Of a DNA stretch of 11,540 bases, positions 5,869 through 11,540 are shown piece by piece. The translations under genes were made by a program, and so were the position numbers. The DNA is from an uncultured Ruminococcus sp. (GTDB lineage Bacteria; Bacillota; Clostridia; Oscillospirales; Ruminococcaceae). The DNA is taken from contig UQQA01000079.1 in assembly GCA_900543105.1 (NCBI GenBank), positions 1-11,540 on the forward strand, read 5' to 3'. The notes under the pieces were generated by a model, which was not told where the DNA came from, made no database searches, and worked only from the letters and a program-made list of their open reading frames with translations. The stretch's first letter is position 1. Every line of letters begins with the position of its first letter.

Positions 5869-5933
5869 ACCTATAAAAAATAGAGCAAAGTCTTTCAACC
5901 TTGCTCCGCAAAAACTTGACGTTTTTTCCATGT
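5822..5933 (-). ncRNA. Candidate small RNA, about 110 nt
   Basis: Between a consensus promoter (5967-5940) and a strong intrinsic terminator (5868-5822) lies a transcript of about 112 nt. It can form, in order, AAAAAC/GTTTTT (5926-5910), a GAGCAA/TTGCTC hairpin (5906-5883) followed by six T (5880-5875), and the terminator stem. The first T run could give a shorter form near 55 nt. An open frame of 43 codons starts at ATG 5931, essentially at the predicted 5' end, and runs to a stop at 5800 beyond the terminator; with no ribosome binding site it is unlikely to be a gene. I do not recognise it as 6S, SRP RNA or a known riboswitch. The alternative is a leader or tandem fhs terminators with a chance promoter. 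Confidence 0.5.
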
Positions 5934-5939
5934 GATTAT

Positions 5940-5967
5940 ATTATATGCCATTTTCCCGATTTGTCAA
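5940..5967 (-). promoter_or_regulatory. Consensus promoter of the candidate small RNA
   Basis: TTGACA (5967-5962) and TATAAT (5945-5940) are both perfect hexamers on the minus strand with a 16-bp spacer. A second overlapping TATAAT lies at 5940-5935. It is about 195 bp upstream of the phd start codon, and a strong terminator stands between the two. Confidence 0.8.
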
Positions 5968-5980
5968 GCAATTTATAAAC

Positions 5981-6006
5981 AGAAAACGCTCATAATGCAG
6001 TTTTCT
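5981..6006 (-). terminator. Weak hairpin beyond fhs
   Basis: AGAAAAC (5981-5987) and GTTTTCT (6000-6006) pair, with two more GC pairs past a bulge. It is the first stem after the fhs stop but lacks a run of T on the minus strand, so it is a poor intrinsic terminator on its own. Confidence 0.3.
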
Positions 6007-6033
6007 TCCTCGGCCAAATTTTCAGATCAAATA

Positions 6034-6061
6034 ATTCCGAATTCCGCATTCCTAATTCCGA
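6034..6061. repeat. Variant heptamer array beyond the fhs stop
   Basis: Four units, ATTCCGA, ATTCCGC, ATTCCTA and ATTCCGA, follow head to tail 5 bp beyond the fhs stop codon. They share the ATTNYGM form of the serC array but have C in place of A at position 4. Confidence 0.65.
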
Positions 6062-6066
6062 ATTTA

Positions 6067-7737
6067 TCAGAAAAGTCCCGAAATATTACCGTTATTATCG
6101 CAGTCGATCTTAAAAGCCGCAGGAGCTTTCGGGAGTCCGGGCATTATCATGATGTCGCCCGTGAGCGCAACCACAAAGCCTGCGCCTGCGGAGAGCTTGA
6201 GATCTCTTACTGTGATAACGAAATTCTCGGGCTTGCCAAGCTTTGTCGGGTCATCGGAGAGCGAATACTGCGTCTTTGCAACGCATACGGGAGTTCCGCC
6301 GAAGCCGAGATCCTCGATCTCTTTGAGAGCCTTTTCCGCCTGCTTTGTGAAGATAACTCCGTCTGCACGGTAGATTTCCTTTGCAATGGTATCAAGCTTT
6401 TCCTTGATAGAAAGCTTCTCGTCATAGAGGTAGTGGAAGTTGTTCTCCGCTGTTTCAATAGTGTCGCAGACCTTCTGTGCAAGGTCTGTGCCGCCCTCGC
6501 CGCCCTTTGCGAAAATTTCTGCGAGCGAAACGGGAGTATCGAGTTCTGCGCAGACTCTCTTTATAACTTCGATCTCTGCATCTGTATCTGTGTGGAAACG
6601 GTTGATGGCAACAACAACGGGCAGACCGAACTTGTGCATATTTTCGATGTGTGTTTTGAGGTTGACAACGCCCTTTTCGAGTGCTTCGACATTCTCTGCG
6701 GTAAGCTCTGTCTTGGGAACGCCGCCGTTGTATTTGAGCGCTCTTATCGTTGCAACGAGAACTACGCAGGACGGTTTCAGTCCGCCGAATCTGCACTTGA
6801 TATCGAAGAATTTCTCTGCGCCGAGGTCAGAGCCGAAGCCCGCTTCCGTGATAGCGTAATCTCCGAGCTTAAGAGCAAGCTTTGTTGCACGTATAGAGTT
6901 ACAGCCGTGAGCGATATTTGCAAATGGGCCGCCGTGCATGATAGCAGGGTTGTTTTCAAGCGTCTGAACGAGGTTCGGCTTGACAGCGTCCTTGAGGAGA
7001 GCCGTCATTGCGCCCTCTGCGCCGAGGTCGTGAGCATAAACGGGCTTGCCGTCGTATGTATACGCAACGAGTATCTTTGAAAGGCGCTGTTTGAGGTCTG
7101 CAAGGTCGGAAGCAAGGCAAAGGATAGCCATAACTTCGGAAGCGACTGTAATTCTGAAGCCGTCCTGACGGGGAATTCCGTTGACCTTTCCGCCCATACC
7201 GATAACGATGTTTCTGAGTGCTCTGTCGTTCATATCAAGGCAGCGGTCTATCATTATTCTTCTCTGGTCGATGCCGAGAGCGTTTCCCTGCTGCATATGG
7301 TTATCGAGGAGTGCGCAGAGAAGGTTGTTTGCGGCTGTGATAGCGTGCATATCACCCGTGAAGTGGAGGTTGATATCCTCCATTGGAACTACCTGAGCAT
7401 ATCCGCCGCCTGCTGCGCCGCCCTTGATGCCGAAAACAGGTCCGAGCGAGGGTTCACGGAGTGCGAGGACTGCCTTTTTTCCTATCTTAGCCATAGCCTC
7501 GGTAAGACCTACCGAAATGGTCGTCTTGCCCTCGCCTGCGGGTGTAGGATTTATAGCTGTAACAAGGATAAGCTTGCCGTCGGGGTCATTCCTTGTCTTT
7601 GCGAAAAGTTCCTCGGAGAGCTTTGCTTTATAGTGTCCGTAAGGTTCGATCTCGTCCTCTGTGATGCCGAGCTTTGCTGCGACCTCTGTGATCCTGAGCA
7701 TTTTTGCCTGCTGTGCGATCTCGATATCTGTAAGCAT
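6067..7737 (-). CDS. fhs: Formate-tetrahydrofolate ligase
   Basis: Fhs joins formate to tetrahydrofolate using ATP, giving 10-formyl-THF for purine and formyl-Met synthesis; in acetogens it also serves the Wood-Ljungdahl pathway. The 556-residue length is the family norm. The P-loop-like motif PTPAGEGKTT is at residues 64-73. Both family signatures are present: GIKGGAAGGGYAQVVPMEDIN at about 103-123 (single contiguous block) and VATIRALKYNGGVP near 330. I chose ATG 7737 because GGAGG lies at 7750-7746, 8 bp ahead, and the product then starts MLTDIEIAQ as family members do; the longer frame from 7851 would read through a terminator hairpin. It stands alone between two terminator regions. No acetyl-CoA pathway genes are in view, so a general one-carbon role is the safer reading. 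Confidence 0.96.
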   Translation of the reverse strand: MLTDIEIAQQAKMLRITEVAAKLGITEDEIEPYGHYKAKLSEELFAKTRNDPDGKLILVTAINPTPAGEGKTTISVGLTEAMAKIGKKAVLALREPSLGPVFGIKGGAAGGGYAQVVPMEDINLHFTGDMHAITAANNLLCALLDNHMQQGNALGIDQRRIMIDRCLDMNDRALRNIVIGMGGKVNGIPRQDGFRITVASEVMAILCLASDLADLKQRLSKILVAYTYDGKPVYAHDLGAEGAMTALLKDAVKPNLVQTLENNPAIMHGGPFANIAHGCNSIRATKLALKLGDYAITEAGFGSDLGAEKFFDIKCRFGGLKPSCVVLVATIRALKYNGGVPKTELTAENVEALEKGVVNLKTHIENMHKFGLPVVVAINRFHTDTDAEIEVIKRVCAELDTPVSLAEIFAKGGEGGTDLAQKVCDTIETAENNFHYLYDEKLSIKEKLDTIAKEIYRADGVIFTKQAEKALKEIEDLGFGGTPVCVAKTQYSLSDDPTKLGKPENFVITVRDLKLSAGAGFVVALTGDIMIMPGLPKAPAAFKIDCDNNGNISGLF

Positions 7738-7777
7738 ATCGTTATCCTCCAATAATATTCCAAAATTGTATTTTATC

Positions 7778-7818
7778 AAAAAAGCAGAATGACGGAGCTG
7801 ACCGAAAATTCTGCTTTT
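7778..7818 (-). terminator. Terminator hairpin between murA and fhs
   Basis: AAAAGCAGAAT (7780-7790) and ATTCTGCTTTT (7808-7818) form a perfect 11-bp stem around a 17-nt loop, followed on the minus strand by six T (7783-7778). It ends 40 bp before the fhs start codon, so it is either the murA terminator or an attenuator in an fhs leader. Confidence 0.85.
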
Positions 7819-7837
7819 ATCTTTCGCTGTTAATTTT

Positions 7838-7939
7838 ATACTAAACACCATTTAAAAACTATACAAAAAATCAAGCAAAAACTCTGATATATGGATTTTG
7901 CGCAGATTTTTTGTCTATAGTTTTATTGGTGTTTAGTAT
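7838..7939. repeat. 102-bp inverted repeat abutting the murA stop
   Basis: The outer 13 bp ATACTAAACACCA (7838-7850) recur exactly inverted at 7927-7939. Farther in, AAAACTATA and CAAAAAATC (left arm) are matched in the right arm with only small indels (a GA insertion and two bases near the first block). The 32-bp centre contains GCAAAA/TTTTGC, so the whole unit folds into one long hairpin. It is flanked by TA dinucleotides, as Tc1/IS630-type MITEs would be, but is too short to prove mobility. The murA TAA stop (7941-7939) overlaps its edge. Confidence 0.75.
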
Positions 7940-9225
7940 TAAAGTGCTACCTTTCTCACCGATGTTCCGGGGAAAGACTTCTTTTCGATATCCGCGCCGA
8001 GCTTGCGGAGCTTTTCTTCAAAGCATTCATATCCACGCTCGATGTGGTAGATATCTTCAATTTCGGTAACGCCCTTTGCCGCAAGTCCTGCAATGACGAG
8101 TGCCGCACCTGCTCTGAGATCGGGTGCTGTAACGGGTGCGCCCATAAGCGAACCAACGCCCTCGATAACTGCGACCTTTCCGTCAACGGAGATATTCGCA
8201 CCCATTCGGCGAAGCTCGTCAACATAACGAAAACGGTTGTCGAAAATGCCCTCCGTTACGATGCTCGTTCCCTCCGCAAGGCAAAGGAGAGTCGATATCT
8301 GCGGCTGCATATCGGTCGGGAAGCCCGGGTGAGGCATTGTCTTTATGCTCGTTTTAACAAGAGGACCGTCAACGGAAATTCTGACAGCATCGTCGAATTC
8401 CTCAACGGTAACGCCTATCTTTTCAAGCTTTGCCGTGATGCTTTCAAGGTGCTTCGGGATAACGTTCTTAACAAGGACGTTGCCCTTTGTTGCGGCAGCG
8501 GCTATCATAAACGTGCCTGCTTCTATCTGGTCGGGGATAATTGCATAGGTTGCGCCTTTGAGCTTCTTCACGCCCCTGATCTTGATAACGTCCGTGCCTG
8601 CGCCCATAATATCCGCGCCCATTGAGTTGAGGAAGTTCGCAAGGTCAACGATATGCGGTTCTTTTGCCGCATTCTCGATAACGGTCATACCCGTTGCTTT
8701 TACGGCTGCGAGCATTGTATTTATCGTTGCGCCGACAGTTACCATATCGAAATATATCTGCGAGCCGATCAGATTTTCTGCATGGATATCGATCATGCCG
8801 TGATCGAGTGCGCATTCTGCACCGAGGGCAGTGAAAGCTTTGAGGTGCTGGTCGATAGGACGGTCGCCGAGGTAACAGCCGCCCGGCATAGCAACTCTTG
8901 CGCGCCTGAATTTGCCAAGGAGCGTTCCGAGAAAATAATAGGACGCTCTCATATGCTTTGCCATTTCATAAGGAACGATAGGCTCTGTGATGCCCGTTGC
9001 ATCGATCCTTACAGTATTTTTATCAAGGAACTTAACGTCTGCGCCCATTTCGATGAGTATGCGCAGGCTGATGGAAACATCGCTTATCTGAGGAACGTTT
9101 TCGAGTACACACGCCTCGTCCGAAAGAATAACAGCAGGGATAATTGCAACGGCAGCGTTCTTCGCGCCGCTTATCTCAACCTCTCCGTTAAGGGTCCTGC
9201 CGCCCTTTATAACAAACTTCTCCAA
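7939..9225 (-). CDS. murA: UDP-GlcNAc 1-carboxyvinyltransferase
   Basis: MurA transfers enolpyruvate from PEP to UDP-N-acetylglucosamine, the first committed step of peptidoglycan synthesis, in the cytoplasm; it is the fosfomycin target. The 428-residue protein shows Lys22-Asn23 (SGAKNA), Arg93, the catalytic loop PGGCYLGDRPID with Cys117 (the Asp form that gives fosfomycin resistance is not present), Asp305 in PTDMQPQ and Arg371 in DLRAGAAL. The start is TTG at 9225: GGGAG lies at 9240-9236, an in-frame TAA stands a few codons upstream, and no in-frame ATG occurs until residue 60, while MEKFVIKGG aligns with known MurA N-termini. It is monocistronic here, with its own promoter and a long inverted repeat at its 3' end. 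Gram-positives often carry two MurA genes; which paralogue this is cannot be told. Confidence 0.96.
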   Translation of the reverse strand: MEKFVIKGGRTLNGEVEISGAKNAAVAIIPAVILSDEACVLENVPQISDVSISLRILIEMGADVKFLDKNTVRIDATGITEPIVPYEMAKHMRASYYFLGTLLGKFRRARVAMPGGCYLGDRPIDQHLKAFTALGAECALDHGMIDIHAENLIGSQIYFDMVTVGATINTMLAAVKATGMTVIENAAKEPHIVDLANFLNSMGADIMGAGTDVIKIRGVKKLKGATYAIIPDQIEAGTFMIAAAATKGNVLVKNVIPKHLESITAKLEKIGVTVEEFDDAVRISVDGPLVKTSIKTMPHPGFPTDMQPQISTLLCLAEGTSIVTEGIFDNRFRYVDELRRMGANISVDGKVAVIEGVGSLMGAPVTAPDLRAGAALVIAGLAAKGVTEIEDIYHIERGYECFEEKLRKLGADIEKKSFPGTSVRKVAL

Positions 9226-9235
9226 GTTTTTTCTC

Positions 9236-9240
9236 TCCCA
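9236..9240 (-). promoter_or_regulatory. Ribosome binding site deciding the murA TTG start
   Basis: GGGAG on the minus strand, about 10 bp ahead of TTG at 9225. An ATG at 9241 is out of frame and overlaps this site, so it cannot be the murA start. Confidence 0.7.
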
Positions 9241-9338
9241 TTTTTACCGAATATATAAAACCGGGCAAAACACCCGTGACAGCATCATAATAATTATGCA
9301 AAGGCGAGCTTTCTTCAGGAAACTACACACCAATGTTT

Positions 9339-9347
9339 ATTATAACA
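9339..9347 (-). promoter_or_regulatory. Extended -10 promoter of murA
   Basis: TGTTATAAT on the minus strand is a TGnTATAAT extended -10 element; no good -35 hexamer lies 16-18 bp upstream, as is usual for this class. It predicts a start near 9332 and a leader of about 105 nt. The leader can form a short CGGG/CCCG hairpin (9262-9278 region). Confidence 0.65.
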
Positions 9348-9409
9348 CAAACGGCAGAAAATTAAAAGACTTTTTTCATATTTTTTATTACAGAAATTTA
9401 GTCCGTTCT

Positions 9410-9433
9410 GCTGATTTTAATGTTAATATCAGC
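9410..9433. repeat. Hairpin downstream of the cyclase gene
   Basis: GCTGAT (9410-9415) and ATCAGC (9428-9433) extend inward as TTTAA/TTAA with one mismatch, giving about 10 pairs. It lies about 30 bp beyond the stop of the GGDEF gene. No T run follows on either strand, so it is not a classical terminator, though it could protect or end the transcript. Confidence 0.5.
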
Positions 9434-9463
9434 CAAAATAGGTCTTGAAAAAGATGAAAAATG

Positions 9464-11359
9464 TTATCTTCTGACAGTTTTTCTTTCACGCTTGACACCG
9501 TACATATTTTTGTCGGCGGATTTTATCATATCCTCCATAGCAAGGACGTTTCCGCAGGGAACTGTCGTGTATCCGCAGCTGCAGCCGACCTTGTACGGCA
9601 GCCCCGACATCTCGTTGTATGTTTCAAGATATTTGTCAACATCGGCAATGCACTGTGCGGCTTCATCGGCGCTTTCACTGCAGAAAACGGCGCAGAATTC
9701 ATCACCGCCCGTGCGTGCGCAGACAGCGCCTTTCGGCATCGAATTTTTTACCGCTCTCGCCGTGACGATGATCGCATTGTCGCCGCCCTCGTGACCATAG
9801 GTGTCATTTATCGGCTTCAAGCCGTCAACATCGGCGCAGACGACCGTGACAAAACCGCTCTTGCTGTTAAGTATTTCGGGAGCAAAGGTGTTCAGTCCGC
9901 GGCGGTTGTATATTCCCGTCAGCGGATCGGTCATATTTATATTCCGGAGTTCATCGGCAATGATCTGAAGCTCCTTGTTCATATAAAATGTTCCCGCGTT
10001 GTTTGAAATATTCATTGTCCATGTAAGGAAAAGCTCGCCGCTGCCCTCGACCTTCATCGGACGGAATGCGAAATATCCAAGAAAGCAGTTTCGGAAATAA
10101 AGCGGAACGAACGCCATAAATACAGCTTCTTCCCTGCCGAAAAGCTTATTCGGGATAAGCTCCTTTACAGGAAAAACAGTTCCCGTCGGCACATCGTGAC
10201 CGAATGTTAGCATCGAAACAGCTCTTTCTCCCAGACCGACATAATCCGAACTGTGTCGGAATTTTACCCTGCCCTTTTCAACGTCCTCGCACACGCATAC
10301 ATAGAGTTCAAGCAGACCGAAAAATGCGGCAATGACCTTTGTACTCGCAAAAAGCTCCTCCGAGGTTTCGGCTTCGGAAATTTTCGTGTTCATTTCGACA
10401 ACGCGGTAATCAAATTCGTTCGTATGATCGCGTTCATCGTAAAATTTATTGTAAAAAGTATTGTCGTCCTCTTTGACCTTGCATCCGCAGGATTCGTTGA
10501 TAACAAGCTCGGCTTCGACCTCGGTCACCTGCGGAACCTTTTCGCCGCTCCATACCCTTTCAAGCACGGAAACAGCTTCAGCTCCCGCAGGAAGAAACGC
10601 ACGGCGAACACTCGTCAGAGTGGGTCTGTATCTTTCGCAGTCGGCAATGCCGTCAAAGCCTGTAACGGCAATATCCTCGGGTATGCGCAGTCCCCTCGAC
10701 TTTATTTCGTCCATGCAGAAGAAAGCCATTGTGTCGCTCGCGCAGACGATAGCTTCGGGAATATCGCCCGAGTCGAGAAATTCCGCTGTACACTCCTGCG
10801 CTTTCTTCCAGAAGCAGCCGTAAGCGACCCTTTTTTCGTCAAAAGGAATTCCGTGATCTTCGAGTGCTTTTTTATATGCGGCAAGGCGCTCCTCAGTCTG
10901 AAAATTTCCGGGGAAGCCGCCGATAAAGTTTATCTTTTTAAGTCCGTGTTCCTCTATAAGATGTGCAACAACAAGCTCCATAGCAGTCTTGTCGCTGAGT
11001 AAAACATTGTATTCAAGAGGATTTTCCGGGTTGTTCACATTGACGATAGGAACGTTATGTTTCCTTGCTTTTTCGGCAATATCACGCGTGACATCATCGT
11101 TTATCATCGAATCGCCGAGAATGATCATGCCGTCTATCACATCATAATTTATTAGGCTGTATATCTCGATCTCGCCGCGCATGATATTTTCGGGCATAAC
11201 TCTTTCCGAGCCGAGCTCGGGTCTTGTCATAAGGTTTGAGAAAACGAGCAGATCAATATCATCGGCGGCGCATTTTTGGCGAATGCCCTCAACAACTCTG
11301 CTCTCATATTCCCAGTTATAGCTTGTGACGCAGACTGCAACCGCCTTTCTCTTTTTCAT
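9464..11359 (-). CDS. LacI-like sensor domain fused to a GGDEF diguanylate cyclase
   Basis: This 631-residue protein probably makes cyclic di-GMP in response to an intracellular ligand. Residues 4 to about 285 resemble the ligand-binding domain of LacI-family repressors (AVAVCVTSYNWEYESRVVEGI, ...DGMIILGDS, ...CASDTMAFFCMDEIKSRGLRIPEDIAVTGFDG), but the helix-turn-helix headpiece is absent. ESCGCK (289-294) closes that domain. Residues about 300-465 form an unassigned middle domain, possibly GAF-like, with a helical linker around 462-480. The GGDEF domain starts at DPLTGIYNRRGL (478-489); the active motif GGDEF at 551-555 is intact. The product-inhibition I-site RxxD, expected just upstream, is KGAV here, so feedback control is probably lost. 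No signal peptide or membrane span is seen. The start is ATG 11359 with GGAGG at 11371-11367; an in-frame ATG at 11413 lacks a site. Domain calls strong, ligand unknown. Confidence 0.9.
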   Translation of the reverse strand: MKKRKAVAVCVTSYNWEYESRVVEGIRQKCAADDIDLLVFSNLMTRPELGSERVMPENIMRGEIEIYSLINYDVIDGMIILGDSMINDDVTRDIAEKARKHNVPIVNVNNPENPLEYNVLLSDKTAMELVVAHLIEEHGLKKINFIGGFPGNFQTEERLAAYKKALEDHGIPFDEKRVAYGCFWKKAQECTAEFLDSGDIPEAIVCASDTMAFFCMDEIKSRGLRIPEDIAVTGFDGIADCERYRPTLTSVRRAFLPAGAEAVSVLERVWSGEKVPQVTEVEAELVINESCGCKVKEDDNTFYNKFYDERDHTNEFDYRVVEMNTKISEAETSEELFASTKVIAAFFGLLELYVCVCEDVEKGRVKFRHSSDYVGLGERAVSMLTFGHDVPTGTVFPVKELIPNKLFGREEAVFMAFVPLYFRNCFLGYFAFRPMKVEGSGELFLTWTMNISNNAGTFYMNKELQIIADELRNINMTDPLTGIYNRRGLNTFAPEILNSKSGFVTVVCADVDGLKPINDTYGHEGGDNAIIVTARAVKNSMPKGAVCARTGGDEFCAVFCSESADEAAQCIADVDKYLETYNEMSGLPYKVGCSCGYTTVPCGNVLAMEDMIKSADKNMYGVKRERKTVRR

Positions 11360-11383
11360 AAAACCGCCTCCGAACTTTACAGT

Positions 11384-11408
11384 GTATCCGCAAAGAGGGC
11401 GCAGATAC
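11384..11408 (-). promoter_or_regulatory. 5' leader hairpin of the cyclase gene
   Basis: GTATC (11384-11388) pairs with GATAC (11404-11408), continuing as GC/GC past one mismatch. The stem would lie in the leader 12 bp upstream of the GGAGG site, where it could tune translation. It does not match a cyclic-di-GMP riboswitch. Confidence 0.35.
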
Positions 11409-11427
11409 CCCATTATTTATTGATCAT

Positions 11428-11456
11428 ATTATATCATAGCATTCTGCCGAAATCAA
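11428..11456 (-). promoter_or_regulatory. Promoter of the cyclase gene
   Basis: TTGATT (11456-11451), 17 bp, TATAAT (11433-11428) on the minus strand. It predicts a start near 11421 and a leader of about 62 nt before ATG 11359. Confidence 0.7.
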
Positions 11457-11462
11457 TAATTC

Positions 11463-11494
11463 TGTTCAATTTTAACCATTTTGATTGTTCAATT
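11463..11494. repeat. Direct repeats between divergent promoters
   Basis: TGTTCAATT occurs at 11463-11471 and again at 11486-11494, 23 bp apart, about two helical turns. The second copy lies in the palindrome ATTGTTCAAT (11484-11493). They sit between the leftward and rightward promoters and could be a shared regulator site. Confidence 0.35.
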
Positions 11495-11505
11495 GTCAAT
11501 GATAG

Positions 11506-11533
11506 GTGACACTTTCTCACAAAAAAATATAAT
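11506..11533 (+). promoter_or_regulatory. Divergent promoter reading out of the right end
   Basis: GTGACA (11506-11511), 16 bp, TATAAT (11528-11533) on the plus strand, one base from consensus. Transcription would begin about 11540 and leave the window, making it the only supported plus-strand signal. Confidence 0.6.
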
Positions 11534-11540
11534 GCAGGAA

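Noticed and set aside
5800..5931. 43-codon minus-strand frame at the 5' end of the candidate small RNA
   Set aside because: It would have to be leaderless and its stop lies beyond the strong terminator, so the transcript would end before the frame does. Kept only as an alternative reading of the sRNA.
5932..7080. 382-codon plus-strand open frame opposite fhs
   Set aside because: It runs through intergenic repeats and is antisense to a full-length formate-THF ligase; composition is that of a codon-bias shadow.
7738..7860. Tetrahydrofolate riboswitch upstream of fhs
   Set aside because: The leader lacks the conserved core and pseudoknot pattern I know for that class; only a simple terminator hairpin and A/T-rich sequence are present.
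9464..11413. DNA-binding LacI-family repressor
   Set aside because: The product starts directly at the ligand-binding domain; even the longest in-frame extension adds only 18 residues, too short for a helix-turn-helix.

Overview
The window reads as a stretch of a low-to-mid GC Firmicutes chromosome, most likely a gut or rumen Clostridia of the Ruminococcus/Oscillospiraceae type. This is inferred from GGAGG ribosome binding sites, near-consensus TTGACA/TATAAT promoters, U-tailed hairpin terminators, a lipobox lipoprotein solute-binding protein, a LacI-like/GGDEF fusion, and dispersed short palindromic repeats. Every gene I can support lies on the minus strand, so transcription runs from high to low coordinates. 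The many long plus-strand frames are antisense shadows.

In transcription order: (1) 11359-9464, a cytoplasmic sugar-binding-protein-like sensor fused to a GGDEF diguanylate cyclase, with its own promoter. (2) 9225-7939, murA (peptidoglycan precursor synthesis), with a TTG start and an extended -10 promoter; it ends inside a 102-bp inverted repeat. (3) 7737-6067, fhs (formate-tetrahydrofolate ligase), with a terminator hairpin only 40 bp before its start. (4) 5967-5822, a consensus promoter followed by hairpins and a strong terminator, a candidate small RNA of about 110 nt. (5) 5745-4736, a phd-doc toxin-antitoxin pair followed closely by a small cysteine-rich TIGR04076-like gene. (6) 4404-1913, serC then serA (first two steps of serine synthesis from 3-phosphoglycerate), driven by a consensus-perfect promoter and closed by a strong terminator. 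(7) 1677-250, a lone ABC sugar-type solute-binding lipoprotein whose promoter carries a cre/LacI-type operator. (8) At 109-81, a strong promoter pointing out of the left end.

The metabolic genes are related: SerC/SerA make serine, the main source of one-carbon units, and Fhs loads formate onto tetrahydrofolate. The two carbohydrate-linked genes sit at opposite ends with no permease in the window.

The least ordinary content is between the genes. Arrays of 7-bp units of the form ATTNYGM lie at or immediately beyond the stop codons of serC, the TIGR04076-like gene and fhs; one pair forms inverted ends of a MITE-like element. Three TGTAGGGG-type palindromes sit between serC and serA. A 102-bp hairpin-forming repeat abuts the murA stop. 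The two gene-free stretches over 300 bp are 4405-4735 (serC promoter, then the MITE-like element) and 5746-6066 (phd promoter and operator, the sRNA candidate, a weak hairpin and a heptamer array).
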